DNA of 64,000 nt, taken from NCBI RefSeq assembly GCF_025515305.1, contig NZ_JAOPHT010000016.1:21711-85710 (forward strand). The letters are read 5' to 3'. The position numbers and the translations under genes were made by a program. The notes beneath the pieces were generated by a model. That model was not told the origin of the DNA. It saw nothing but the letters and a program-made list of their open reading frames with translations, and did no database searches. Origin of the DNA: Roseicyclus sediminis. Lineage in GTDB: Bacteria > Pseudomonadota > Alphaproteobacteria > Rhodobacterales > Rhodobacteraceae. Below are positions 34,580-43,298 of the stretch, piece after piece (position 1 is the stretch's first letter; each line of letters opens with the position of its first letter).

Positions 34580-35050
34580 ATGTCGAAGAGCGTGAAGCGC
34601 GTGGCGCGCGTGCTGGAAGAGGCCGGGATCGGCGCGGAAATCGTCGAGATGCCCGACAGCACCCGCACCGCCGAGGAGGCGGCGGCGGCGGTCGGATGTG
34701 CGCTCGACCAGATCGCGAAAAGCATCATCTTCCGCGCCGAAGCCCATGGAACTGCGGTGCTTTTCGTCACGGCGGGCGGAAACCGGGTGGATGCGGAGAA
34801 GGCCAGCGCGCTTGCCGGGGAACCGCTCGGCAAGGCGGATGCGGGCTTGATCCGGGCGCAGACGGGCTTCGTGATCGGCGGCGTCGCCCCGGTGGGGCAC
34901 CTCGCCCCGATCCGGGCCTGGTTCGACCCCCGGCTTCTGGATTTCGAGGTGATCTGGGCGGCAGCGGGCACGCCGCGCCATGTCTTTCCCATCGCTCCGC
35001 CGGAGCTTCTGCGGCTGTCCGGGGCGGAGCTTGCGGAGTTCACCGTCTGA
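34580..35050 (+). CDS. YbaK/EbsC-family aminoacyl-tRNA deacylase
   Basis: The 156-residue protein resembles the editing domain of ProRS. A central lysine, Lys47 in LDQIAKSIIF, is the conserved residue of YbaK-type hydrolases, and FVIGGVAPVGH is the family loop. It would hydrolyse mischarged tRNA such as Cys-tRNA(Pro) or Ala-tRNA. Start ATG 34580 follows a GGGGAGAGGCAGG purine-rich site. The gene converges on lpxB with a 32-bp gap. Confidence 0.85.
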   Translation: MSKSVKRVARVLEEAGIGAEIVEMPDSTRTAEEAAAAVGCALDQIAKSIIFRAEAHGTAVLFVTAGGNRVDAEKASALAGEPLGKADAGLIRAQTGFVIGGVAPVGHLAPIRAWFDPRLLDFEVIWAAAGTPRHVFPIAPPELLRLSGAELAEFTV

Positions 35051-35082
35051 GTGAACGGGTTTGCCGGCTTTTCCGGCGCCCC

Positions 35083-36258
35083 TCAGATCACCTTCAGCAC
35101 GGAACGGGCGGCCCTCAGCCCCGGCGCCTCGCCTCCGCGCCCGAGCTTCAGCATCGTCGCCGCCATGGCGTCGAGTTGCGCGACGCGCGCGCCCTCGTCC
35201 GCAAGCAGCCCCTTCAGCGCCCCGGCGATGGGACCCGGACGGCACTCGGGCCCCAGGAACTCCGGCACCGCGCGGGTGTCGGAGACGAGGTTCACCAGCG
35301 TCACGGTGTCGACCCGCAACATGGCGCCGATGATCTTCCGGCTGAGCCAGCTCATGTCATAGGCCACGACCATCGGCGTCTCGGAGGCGGCAAGCTCGAG
35401 GCTGACCGTCCCCGACGCCGCCAGCGCCACGTCGGCGGCGGCGAAGGCCGCGCGTTTCTCGGCGAGAAAATCCTCCGTCCTCCGCCCGCGTGGATCGAGG
35501 ATGACCGGCTCTGCCGGCCAGCCGCGGAGTTTCTCCGGCAGCCCAACCGCCACCGTCTCGGTGGTCGGCAGGACCAGCCGCGCACCGGGATGGGCCGCGA
35601 GAACGGGACGCAGCGCCTCGCCGAAAACAGGGGCGAGGCGATCGACCTCGGACCGACGGGAGCCCGGAAGAACGAGGATCAGCTTGTCCTCCGCCCCGAT
35701 CTTGTGTGCCTCGCGGAAGGCGGCGGCCTCGGCCGCGCTCGCCACGGGTTCGGTCGTCACCGGGTGACCCACGAAATCGCAGCTCATCCCCTCGGCCTGC
35801 ATGTAGGCGGGCTCGAACGGGAACAACGCCAGCACATGGTCGATGGAGCGCGCCATCTTGCGCGCGCGCTTGGGCCGCCATGCCCAGACGGTCGGCGCGA
35901 CGTAGTGGATCGTCGGCATATGCGCCGCCCGCGCCTTCACGCGGCCCGCCACCCGCAACGAAAACTCGGGGCTGTCGATGGTGATGAGGGCGTCGGGCTT
36001 CAGGCGGATCACCTCCTCGGCGGTCTCGGACACACGGGCCAGAAGGCTGCGAAGCCGCGGCAGGATCTCGGTCAGGCCCATGACCGACAATTCCTCCATC
36101 GGGAAGAGCGAGGTCAGCCCCTCGGCCTGCATCAGCGGCCCGCCGATGCCGTGAAGCTCGATCTCCTCGCCCGACACCTCGCGAAGGCCCCGGATCAGGG
36201 CCGCGCCCAGCCGGTCGCCCGATGCCTCCCCGGCGACGAGGAAAAGCCGCAGCGTCAC
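35083..36258 (-). CDS. lpxB: Lipid-A-disaccharide synthase
   Basis: The 391-residue, GT-B glycosyltransferase at the inner face of the membrane joins UDP-2,3-diacylglucosamine and lipid X. It starts with the family motif LFLVAGEASGDRLGAAL, followed by GIGGPLM, HYVAPTVWAWRPKRA, FVGHPVTTEP and VLPGSRRSEVDRL. Last of the leftward envelope operon, coupled to lpxI by ATGA. Length is usual. Confidence 0.96.
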   Translation of the reverse strand: MTLRLFLVAGEASGDRLGAALIRGLREVSGEEIELHGIGGPLMQAEGLTSLFPMEELSVMGLTEILPRLRSLLARVSETAEEVIRLKPDALITIDSPEFSLRVAGRVKARAAHMPTIHYVAPTVWAWRPKRARKMARSIDHVLALFPFEPAYMQAEGMSCDFVGHPVTTEPVASAAEAAAFREAHKIGAEDKLILVLPGSRRSEVDRLAPVFGEALRPVLAAHPGARLVLPTTETVAVGLPEKLRGWPAEPVILDPRGRRTEDFLAEKRAAFAAADVALAASGTVSLELAASETPMVVAYDMSWLSRKIIGAMLRVDTVTLVNLVSDTRAVPEFLGPECRPGPIAGALKGLLADEGARVAQLDAMAATMLKLGRGGEAPGLRAARSVLKVI

Positions 36259-37034
36259 GGGCTCGCCCGAAGCGAAAGCCCCGTCTCCGCGCAGGCGGCA
36301 AGCACCGCCGCGCGGTCGAGGAGCAGGACAGACCCCGCGGCGATCTCGATCCCGGATAGGCCGGCATCCGCGGCCAGCCGGACCGTCTCGGGGCCGATCG
36401 CCGGCATGTCGAAACGCAGGTCCTGCCCGGGCTTCGGCCGCTTCACCAGAACACCGCCCGAGCCTTTCGCGGACGCGGCCACGAAGCGCAGCATCGCGTC
36501 GGTGCCCTGCAACGTCTCGATGCCCAGCACCTGCCCGCGCCCCGCGACCACGCCCTGTCCCACGTCGAGAGGTCCGAGCGCGTCGAGCACCGCGCGGGCC
36601 CGCGCCACGTCGGCCTCGGGGAGCGCCCCTCCCGCCAGCACGCCCGCGTCGGCCACGAGATCGGGGCGCACTTCATGCGCGCCGAGAACGGAGAACCCCT
36701 GTTCCTCGAAAAGCGCGGCGATGTCCCGCAGAAGCGCGTCGTCGCCCTGCGCCATCGCCTTCATGAGCCGGGGCATCAGGGCCTTGGTCCGATCATCGAG
36801 CGCAGTCGGGTCGAGCCTGGGCCGCGTCATGGCGCCCGCGAAGCAGACCTCGACGACGCCCGCCGCGCGCAGATCGTCGAACAGCGTCCCGAGCCGCTCG
36901 AACCGGGCGGCGATGGCGGGCGCGCCCTTTGCCGTCACGGCGACGCCCTCGAAGGCCACGACCGCCGATCCCGCGCCCTCGAGCAGAAGGCCCGGCAGCG
37001 CCCCCGTCCCCGCGATGACCGCCCGCAGCGCCAC
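36255..37034 (-). CDS. lpxI: UDP-2,3-diacylglucosamine pyrophosphatase LpxI
   Basis: The 259-residue, DUF1009-type enzyme hydrolyses UDP-2,3-diacylglucosamine to lipid X in bacteria lacking LpxH. Motifs are the N-terminal AVIAGTGALPGLLLEGA, FAGAMTRPRLDP, GFSVLGAHEV and KRPKPGQDLRFDMPAIG. GTG 37034 lies 4 bp after the lpxA stop and is preferred; the alternative TTG 37076 would overlap lpxA by 38 bp. Confidence 0.93.
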   Translation of the reverse strand: MALRAVIAGTGALPGLLLEGAGSAVVAFEGVAVTAKGAPAIAARFERLGTLFDDLRAAGVVEVCFAGAMTRPRLDPTALDDRTKALMPRLMKAMAQGDDALLRDIAALFEEQGFSVLGAHEVRPDLVADAGVLAGGALPEADVARARAVLDALGPLDVGQGVVAGRGQVLGIETLQGTDAMLRFVAASAKGSGGVLVKRPKPGQDLRFDMPAIGPETVRLAADAGLSGIEIAAGSVLLLDRAAVLAACAETGLSLRASP

Positions 37035-37038
37035 CCGC

Positions 37039-37842
37039 TCAGCCCGGCGTGAGATAGGACCGGTCGGTATCGCCAAGCACGAAATCCACGATCTCGCGCA
37101 CGTAGGGCGACCCGCCTTCCTCGCTTTCGGCCAGGCGGCGGGCGCGGTCCTGGAAGGCCCCTTCGCCCTGCGCCAGCGCCTGGAAGGCGGCGCGCAGCGC
37201 GGTGATGTCGGCCCGGTCGACGCCGCGCCGCTTCAGCCCCACGAGGTTCAACCCGTCGAGCCCGCCGCGCGGACCCTGCACGAGGCCATAGGGGATGACG
37301 TCGTTCGTCACCATCGTGACGGCACCGATGATCGCGCCGCGTCCGATGCGGACCCACTGGTGGACGCCCGACAGCCCGCCGACGATCACGTCGTCGTCGA
37401 TCACGCAATGCCCCGCGATGGAGGCATTGTTGACGAGGATCACGCGGTTGCCGATGCGCACGTCATGGGCCACGTGGGCGCCCGCCATGAAGAGGCCGTC
37501 ATCGCCCACCCGCGTGACGCCGCCGCCGCCCGCGGTGCCGGTGTTCATCGTCACGCCCTCGCGGATGCGGTTCCGGGCGCCGACAATCAGGCGCGTCTTC
37601 TCGCCCGCGTATTTCAAATCCTGCGGCACGTCGCCGATATTGGCGAAGGGAAAGATCACCGTGCCTTCGCCGATCTCCGTCCAGCCGGTGACGACGGCAT
37701 GCGACTTCAGCACCACGCCGCGCGCCAGCGTCACGTCCTCGCCGACGACGCAGAAGGGCCCGACGCGGCAGTCGGGGCCGATCACCGCCCCGTCTTCCAC
37801 GACGGCGGACGGGTGGATGTTCGCCGAGGCGTCGATGCTCAT
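37039..37842 (-). CDS. lpxA: UDP-N-acetylglucosamine O-acyltransferase LpxA
   Basis: The 267-residue, left-handed beta-helix trimer transfers 3-hydroxyacyl from ACP to UDP-GlcNAc, the first step of lipid A synthesis. It starts with [20 protein letters not shown] hexapeptide repeats; a conserved catalytic histidine is in NTGTAGGGG and [11 protein letters not shown]. The C-terminal helical domain is present. ATGA overlap with fabZ fixes the start at 37842; the longer upstream frame is unsupported. Confidence 0.95.
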   Translation of the reverse strand: MSIDASANIHPSAVVEDGAVIGPDCRVGPFCVVGEDVTLARGVVLKSHAVVTGWTEIGEGTVIFPFANIGDVPQDLKYAGEKTRLIVGARNRIREGVTMNTGTAGGGGVTRVGDDGLFMAGAHVAHDVRIGNRVILVNNASIAGHCVIDDDVIVGGLSGVHQWVRIGRGAIIGAVTMVTNDVIPYGLVQGPRGGLDGLNLVGLKRRGVDRADITALRAAFQALAQGEGAFQDRARRLAESEEGGSPYVREIVDFVLGDTDRSYLTPG

Positions 37843-38336
37843 GCGTCGGCCCCGGGCGCTGCCTCGGCGGGCATGTCCATCATCGCGGTGAACTCGCATT
37901 CGGCGGCGAGTTCGCCCTCGACCGTCGCGCGCGCGTCGAATTTCCAGACCTTGCCGCCGGGTTTGCCGCGCGTGACGGTGATCGCGAGTTCAAGCACGTC
38001 GCCGGGCCCGACTTTGCGGCGGAACTTCGCCTTGTCGATGCCCATGAAATAGACCAGCAGATCGCGGTCCGCGTAGTTCGACGAGACGCCCACCATGACC
38101 GCGGCCGTCTGTGCCATCGCCTCGATGATCGTGACGCCCGGCATGATCGGCATGCCGGGGAAATGGCCCTGGAAATGCGGCTCGTTGTAGGTGACGTTCT
38201 TGATGCCCACGGCCGAGGTGAAAGGCACGATGTCCCGCACCTTGTCGATCATCAGGAACGGATAGCGATGCGGCAGAAGCCGCTGGATCATCTGGATATC
38301 GGCGCTTTCAGGGATGCTATCGGCGTCGAGGCTCAT
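37839..38336 (-). CDS. fabZ: 3-hydroxyacyl-ACP dehydratase FabZ
   Basis: The 165-residue hot-dog-fold dehydratase removes water from 3-hydroxyacyl-ACP in fatty acid elongation. The active-site histidine and glutamate occur in [20 protein letters not shown]. The segment [14 protein letters not shown] near the start is typical. ATG 38336 gives a normal N-terminus. It is coupled to lpxA, sharing 3-hydroxyacyl-ACP at the branch between fatty acid and lipid A synthesis. There is no lpxD between ompH and fabZ, unlike in enterobacteria. Confidence 0.95.
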   Translation of the reverse strand: MSLDADSIPESADIQMIQRLLPHRYPFLMIDKVRDIVPFTSAVGIKNVTYNEPHFQGHFPGMPIMPGVTIIEAMAQTAAVMVGVSSNYADRDLLVYFMGIDKAKFRRKVGPGDVLELAITVTRGKPGGKVWKFDARATVEGELAAECEFTAMMDMPAEAAPGADA

Positions 38337-38442
38337 GGGCGCGCTCACTTCTCTGCTCGGTGGTCGGCGTCGTCCGGGCGTGCGCCCGGGGCTTTGGCGG
38401 GGCTTACCAACAACACCTGCCAGCGGCAAGGCAGGGCACGGA

Positions 38443-39114
38443 TTACCGGTCTTCCACGACGACGGGCTGTGAGCCGTCCGTGCCACCATCCGCGGGCGCG
38501 TCCGGCAGGGCGATCTCGACGTCGATGATCGGGTCCTCGCCGCCGTCGCCCAGCGTCGCGTCGATCGCGGCGATGGCCGTCTCGGTGATGTCGACGCTGT
38601 CCGCGGACAGCAGCACCGCGCGGCTGTCCATCAGGACGGCCGCGCCGCGTTCCCGCACGATCTCGAGCAGGATCGGGGCCGCAAGCTCGAAGAATTGCGT
38701 CTGCGCGGCGTCGGCCTGTTCGCTGATGTCGCGGGCCTTGGCCTCCTGCGCGGCGCGGATCGCCTCGACACGGGTGTCGAACTCATCCGCCATCACGCGG
38801 AAATCGGCGGGCGGGAGGGTATCGCGCATCTCCGTCAGGTCGAGCTCCTCGGCGGTGAGCCGGGTCTCGATGCGCCGGTTCTCGGCCGAAAGCGCGGAAG
38901 ACGCCGCCTCGAGCTCGCGCTGGATGCGCTGGCCATAGAGGCTACGGGCGATCAGGCGTTCCTGATTGAGGACGAGGATACTGGCCGCCGGGCCGGGATC
39001 GGCCGCGCCCTGCTGGGCGGCGGCCGGACCGATCAGCGCCGCGGCAAACGCAATGCCCGCCGCGGCGACGATGCCCGGAAATCCCCGGCGCGAGAACCGG
39101 CCCGGCTGCACCAT
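38443..39114 (-). CDS. OmpH/Skp-family periplasmic chaperone
   Basis: The 223-residue secreted protein has a signal peptide ending near GPAAAQ (residue 34), then a coiled-coil arm (about 60-160, [17 protein letters not shown] and [14 protein letters not shown]) typical of Skp/OmpH holdases that carry unfolded outer-membrane proteins. A C-terminal tail of acidic residues ([17 protein letters not shown]) is longer than in Skp. It lies 7 bp from the bamA stop, in the standard bamA-ompH order. Confidence 0.9.
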   Translation of the reverse strand: MVQPGRFSRRGFPGIVAAAGIAFAAALIGPAAAQQGAADPGPAASILVLNQERLIARSLYGQRIQRELEAASSALSAENRRIETRLTAEELDLTEMRDTLPPADFRVMADEFDTRVEAIRAAQEAKARDISEQADAAQTQFFELAAPILLEIVRERGAAVLMDSRAVLLSADSVDITETAIAAIDATLGDGGEDPIIDVEIALPDAPADGGTDGSQPVVVEDR

Positions 39115-39121
39115 GGCAGCC

Positions 39122-41464
39122 TCAGAACCGGGTCTCGACCGTGAAGTCGAATTCGCGGGTGCGGTCGTAGGGCTGCGTGTCCAGCGCGCGGCTGAAGTTG
39201 AAGCGCAGCGGGCCGAGGGCCGTATCCCAGAAGACCGAGAAGCCGATGGTCGAGCGCCAGTGCAGGCTGTCATCGACGGTTCCGGCGAAGCCGGCCGTGT
39301 TGTCGAGCCCCCAGACCGAACCCACGTCGTAGAAGACGCCGCCGGAGATCCCGTATTCCTCGGGCAGACCCAGCGGGAACGCCGCCTCGAAGCGCGCAAC
39401 GGCGAAGTAGTTGCCGCCGAGAGCGTCGTTGTTCGGCGCGGTCGTGTCACGGGGTCCGAGACCGTAGGTGTCGAAGCCGCGCATCTGCCGCGAGGACAGG
39501 AAGAAGCGGTCGTTGTAGTGGCTCGGCCCGCCCGTCGCGTTCAGGGCCCCGCCCTCGAAGCTTGCGCGCAGCGTCACGTCCTCGCGCATGATGGCGCGTT
39601 CCGCGATCGCCGCGACCTGGGTGCGGAGATACTCCGCGTCGCCGCCAAGACCGGCGTATTCGCCGAAGACTTCGAAGTTGACCCCAGCGTTCGGATTCAG
39701 GCCCGTGGTGCGGTTGTCGAAGGCATAGCGCAGGCCGACCGCCGAGGTCACGCGCTGACCCTGATCCACCGTGATGATCGGCGACGAGTTCGCGGCGCTG
39801 CCGCCGAAATTGATCTCGCGCTGGTCAAGCCGGTAGCTGAGCGCAAAGCGGCCGTTCTCGCTCGCCGGGAAGCTGAACGTCGTGCCAAAGCCGTAATCCT
39901 CGGTGTCGAAGGAACGATCCTGGGTCTGCGTCTGCTCGTAGTAGGCGTTGATCCCGAAGCCCACGTCACGGGCCAGGAAGTTCGGCTCGTTGAAGGCGAA
40001 GTTGAAGCTCTGCCCGCCTTCGACCGTGCTGACGCCGAAGCGCAGGCTCTGGCCGCGGCCGAGGAAGTTGCTCTCCGAGAAGTTGATGGCGATGCCCGCC
40101 CCGCTGTCGGTCGAGTAGCTGAGCGAGAAGCCGAGCGAACCCGTGGGCTGCTCCTCGACATTCACGTCGACGATGACCTGGTCGGGCGCCGAGCCTTCGC
40201 GGCCCTCGACCTGAACGTCGGAGAAGAAGCCGGTTGCGCGGATGCGCTCGGCGGCCTGGCGGATCGCGCGCGGATCGAAGGGGTCGCCCTCGACCGTGTC
40301 GAACTGGCGCCGGATCACGCGGTCGAGCGTGGTCGCGTTGCCCTCGATGTCGATCCGTTCGACGAAGACGCGCTCGCCGCGGGAAATCACGAACTCGACG
40401 TCGAGCGTCAGATCGCGGTCGTTGCGCACGATCCGAGGCGCGATGCGGACGAAGCGCAGAGCCTGCTGGGTCGCAAGGTTCTCCATCCGGGTGATGGTGT
40501 TGTCGACGAGGCGCGGGCTGTAGGTCACGCCTTCGCGGATCCGCATGGTGGCGGCGTATTCGTCGGCGTCGACCTCCGGGATCTCGGAGACGACGGTGAT
40601 GTTGCCGAAGCGGAAGCTCTGCCCTTCACGGATGTTGAAGGTCACGAAATAGGCGTCGCGCGCCCGGGTCAGTTCCGGCGTGACGGACAGGACCTCGAAA
40701 TCGATGTAGCCGCGGTCGCGGTAGAAATCGGTCAGAAGCTGCCGGTCGAGCGCGATCCGGTCCTCGATGAACGTGTCCGAGCGGATCAGCGCCGAGAAGA
40801 GGCCGGCCTGCGTGCTTTCCAGGACGCGGCGCAGGCGACGGTCGGAATACTCGCGGTTCCCGACGAAGGCGATGCGCTGGGTCTCGACCACGCGGCCCTC
40901 GGTAACTTCGAACACGAGATCGACCCGATTCTCGTCACGGCGGATGATGACGGGCGTCACGGTCGCGGTCAGGCGACCCGACACGCGGTAGGCCTCGGCG
41001 ATGTCTGCGGCATCCTGCTCGGCGGTGGCGGGCGAATAGACGCGGCGCGGCTGCGAGCGGATCACGGCCAGCAGCGCGTCATCGTCGATGCGGCGGTTGC
41101 CCTCGATCGAGATGCGGTTGATCGACGGGTATTCCTGCACCTGGATGACCAGGGTCGCGCCGCGCGGAATGATCTCGACACGCTCGAAAAGGCCCGAGTT
41201 CTGCAGGTTCTGCAAGGCATCGTTGACCTGCCCCGCCGAGACCGACGACCCCGGGGCGATGCCCGCGTAGGCCAGGATGGTCTCGTCGGTGATGCGCTGA
41301 TTGCCCTCAACCACGAAACTGGTGAAACGGAACGCTTGCGCCGCGGCCGGCTGCGCGACGACGGTCATCGCGACGGCGGACAAGGCGAGCGTGGCGGTGC
41401 CGGCGGCCGGCGACGAAAGTGCGGCGATCAAAGCGGCAGCTGTGACGCGCTTGTGGCGGATCAT
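39122..41464 (-). CDS. bamA: Outer membrane protein assembly factor BamA
   Basis: The 780-residue, Omp85-family barrel inserts outer-membrane proteins. After a signal peptide ending AAAQ come about five POTRA domains (first around FVVEGNQRITDE; later ISIEGNRRID, IAFVGNREYSDR and IDIEGNATTLDR). A 16-strand barrel follows, with the conserved loop motif MRGFDTYG near residue 660 and a C-terminal phenylalanine (VETRF). ATG 41464 is preferred; an upstream in-frame GTG at 41497 adds 11 residues. It is flanked by ompH and, upstream, a small membrane protein gene. Confidence 0.96.
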   Translation of the reverse strand: MIRHKRVTAAALIAALSSPAAGTATLALSAVAMTVVAQPAAAQAFRFTSFVVEGNQRITDETILAYAGIAPGSSVSAGQVNDALQNLQNSGLFERVEIIPRGATLVIQVQEYPSINRISIEGNRRIDDDALLAVIRSQPRRVYSPATAEQDAADIAEAYRVSGRLTATVTPVIIRRDENRVDLVFEVTEGRVVETQRIAFVGNREYSDRRLRRVLESTQAGLFSALIRSDTFIEDRIALDRQLLTDFYRDRGYIDFEVLSVTPELTRARDAYFVTFNIREGQSFRFGNITVVSEIPEVDADEYAATMRIREGVTYSPRLVDNTITRMENLATQQALRFVRIAPRIVRNDRDLTLDVEFVISRGERVFVERIDIEGNATTLDRVIRRQFDTVEGDPFDPRAIRQAAERIRATGFFSDVQVEGREGSAPDQVIVDVNVEEQPTGSLGFSLSYSTDSGAGIAINFSESNFLGRGQSLRFGVSTVEGGQSFNFAFNEPNFLARDVGFGINAYYEQTQTQDRSFDTEDYGFGTTFSFPASENGRFALSYRLDQREINFGGSAANSSPIITVDQGQRVTSAVGLRYAFDNRTTGLNPNAGVNFEVFGEYAGLGGDAEYLRTQVAAIAERAIMREDVTLRASFEGGALNATGGPSHYNDRFFLSSRQMRGFDTYGLGPRDTTAPNNDALGGNYFAVARFEAAFPLGLPEEYGISGGVFYDVGSVWGLDNTAGFAGTVDDSLHWRSTIGFSVFWDTALGPLRFNFSRALDTQPYDRTREFDFTVETRF

Positions 41465-41673
41465 CGAATCCAACCCCTTGGTTTTCCCTGCAGACACGAT
41501 CCTGCCTATCGGAGGGATTTAGGGTTGTCAAAACGATGATGCACAGGATGTGGGCATCCGCGCCCAATTCCTGGAACCTGTGTCCGATGCGTTACGGCGC
41601 GACAAAAAAACGTATAGCCCGCGCGGTTATCCGGCGCGGGCTTCGGGCGCGATGGCGCGGCGGTGCGGGCGGC

Positions 41674-41811
41674 TCAGATTGTCTGCAGCAGCGAGACGAG
41701 CCAACCGGCGAGCGTCAGGCAGGCCACGATCAGCACCGGAACCAGCAGGCGGTCGGTATTGACGGCCACGAAAAGCGACAGGCCGCGGTAGCTTTCGTTG
41801 AGGAATTTCAT
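41674..41811 (-). CDS. 45-residue single-helix membrane protein between rseP and bamA
   Basis: This very short gene reads MKFLNESYRGLSLFVAVNTD, then a hydrophobic helix (LLVPVLIVACLTLAGWLVSL) ending LQTI and a stop. A strong GGAGCGAGAG ribosome-binding site precedes the ATG at 41811, and the length fits the gap between rseP and bamA. I do not recognise a named family; a short cytosolic leader plus one membrane helix is all that can be seen. It shares strand and position with the outer-membrane assembly operon, so an accessory envelope role is plausible. Confidence 0.6.
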   Translation of the reverse strand: MKFLNESYRGLSLFVAVNTDRLLVPVLIVACLTLAGWLVSLLQTI

Positions 41812-41924
41812 CTCTCGCTCCGGCTTTGCAGTCACGGACCCGGTTTACGGATCACGACTGAAATGGCGCCCGAATATGGCGCCTTCTGGGCAAGCGGGGG
41901 GAGTTTTCTTGTTACGCCCCGGGG

Positions 41925-41961
41925 GCCGCCGGCTTGTGGCGTTGCAGCAACAGCCGGCGGC
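41925..41961 (-). other. Long GC hairpin after rseP
   Basis: GCCGCCGGCT (41925-41934) and AGCCGGCGGC (41952-41961) form a perfect 10-bp stem with a 17-base loop, five bases downstream of the rseP stop. There is no T-run, so it is more likely an mRNA 3'-end stabiliser or processing site than a simple terminator. Confidence 0.5.
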
Positions 41962-41966
41962 GAACT

Positions 41967-43295
41967 TCAGGGGCAGAAGATGTCGTTGGTCAGGGCAAAC
42001 AGCATCAGCGACAGCAGAAGCGTCAGGCCGACGGTCATGAAAACCCGCAGCGCCTTGTCCGACGGCGGCTTGCCCGACACCGCCTCGTAGGCGTGGAACA
42101 GCAGATGCCCGCCGTCGAGGACCGGGATCGGAAAGAGGTTCAGCAGGCCCACGGCCGTCGACAGGACAGCGATGAACCAGATGAAGTCGCCGATCCCCTG
42201 GCTGGCCGCCGCCCCGCTCGTCTCCGCGATGCCGATGGGGCCCTGCAGGTTGCAGGAGGAAATCGCGCCCGTGATCATGTGCCAGAGGCCCGACAGGGAG
42301 GAGCGCACGATGAAGATCGTCTGTTCGACCCCCGCCACGAGCGCGGCCCCAGGGCCGACGCGGACGGTCTCGGGGTCGAAGACCAGCCCCCCGGTGATGC
42401 CGATCAGCCAGCGCGTCTCGAACCCGCCATCGGGCAGCGGCAGGTCGGTTCGACGCGGGCTGAGCGTGATGTCCATCGTCTCGCCCTCCCGCCAGACCGA
42501 AAGCGCGAGCGGCTCGCCCGCGCTGTCGTCAACGGCGATGCGAAGCTGCGAGAAGGCGTTGACCGGCGTGCCGTTCACCGCCCGGATCACGTCGCCCTGC
42601 TGGAGGCCCGCGGCGATCGCGGCCGATTGCGGGGCGACCGACTGCACGATGGGCAGAAGCGGGAAGGAGGCCGAAACCTCCATCGCCGTGCCGTCCCGCT
42701 CGATGCCGTAGACTACCGTTTCCGCCGGTTCGAGGTCGCGTGCGACGGTATAGACATCGGTCAGCGTCGCGATCGGCTGCCCCTCGATCGAGGTGATGAG
42801 ATCGCCCGCCTGAAGCGTCGCCATGTCGGCGGGAAGGGCCGCCGGCGCCCCGACCACGGGGGCCTCGGCGGGGCGGCCGGCGATCATCAGGACCGCCGCG
42901 AAGATCAGGATCGACAGGATGAAGTTGAACACCGGGCCCGCCGCCACCGTGGCCGAGCGCGCCCAGAGGGGCGCGCCATGCATCGATCGGCGGCGTTCCT
43001 CGACATCGAGCGCATCGATCGCGGCCGGGTCCTTGCCGCTGGCCGCGTCGGCGTCGCCGAGGAACTTCACGTAACCGCCAAAGGGCAACGCCGCGATCTG
43101 CCAGCGCGTGCCGTGCCGGTCGGTGCGGCTGAACAGGACCGGGCCGAAGCCGACCGAGAACACCTCCGCATGGATGCCAGACCAGCGCCCGACGATGTAA
43201 TGGCCGTATTCGTGGATCGCCACGATGACCGAAAGGGCTGCGATGAAGGCAAGCAAAGTGAATGCGATGCCGCCGAAATCCGGAATGAATTCCAT
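41967..43295 (-). CDS. rseP: Site-2 protease RseP
   Basis: The 442-residue intramembrane zinc metalloprotease cleaves membrane-spanning substrates such as anti-sigma factors and signal-peptide remnants. The zinc motif HEYGH is at 28-32, and the third ligand lies in the PVLDGGHLLF motif near 390. PDZ domains lie between (for example IEGQPIATLTDV and VNGTPVNAFSQ). Membrane segments flank both motifs. The gene is in the normal dxr-rseP-bamA order with 3-bp spacing to dxr. Confidence 0.95.
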   Translation of the reverse strand: MEFIPDFGGIAFTLLAFIAALSVIVAIHEYGHYIVGRWSGIHAEVFSVGFGPVLFSRTDRHGTRWQIAALPFGGYVKFLGDADAASGKDPAAIDALDVEERRRSMHGAPLWARSATVAAGPVFNFILSILIFAAVLMIAGRPAEAPVVGAPAALPADMATLQAGDLITSIEGQPIATLTDVYTVARDLEPAETVVYGIERDGTAMEVSASFPLLPIVQSVAPQSAAIAAGLQQGDVIRAVNGTPVNAFSQLRIAVDDSAGEPLALSVWREGETMDITLSPRRTDLPLPDGGFETRWLIGITGGLVFDPETVRVGPGAALVAGVEQTIFIVRSSLSGLWHMITGAISSCNLQGPIGIAETSGAAASQGIGDFIWFIAVLSTAVGLLNLFPIPVLDGGHLLFHAYEAVSGKPPSDKALRVFMTVGLTLLLSLMLFALTNDIFCP

Positions 43296-43298
43296 GTC

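Noticed and set aside
38966..41539. 857-codon plus-strand frame opposite bamA
   Set aside because: Mirrors the bamA third-position bias; no ribosome-binding site or recognisable domain.
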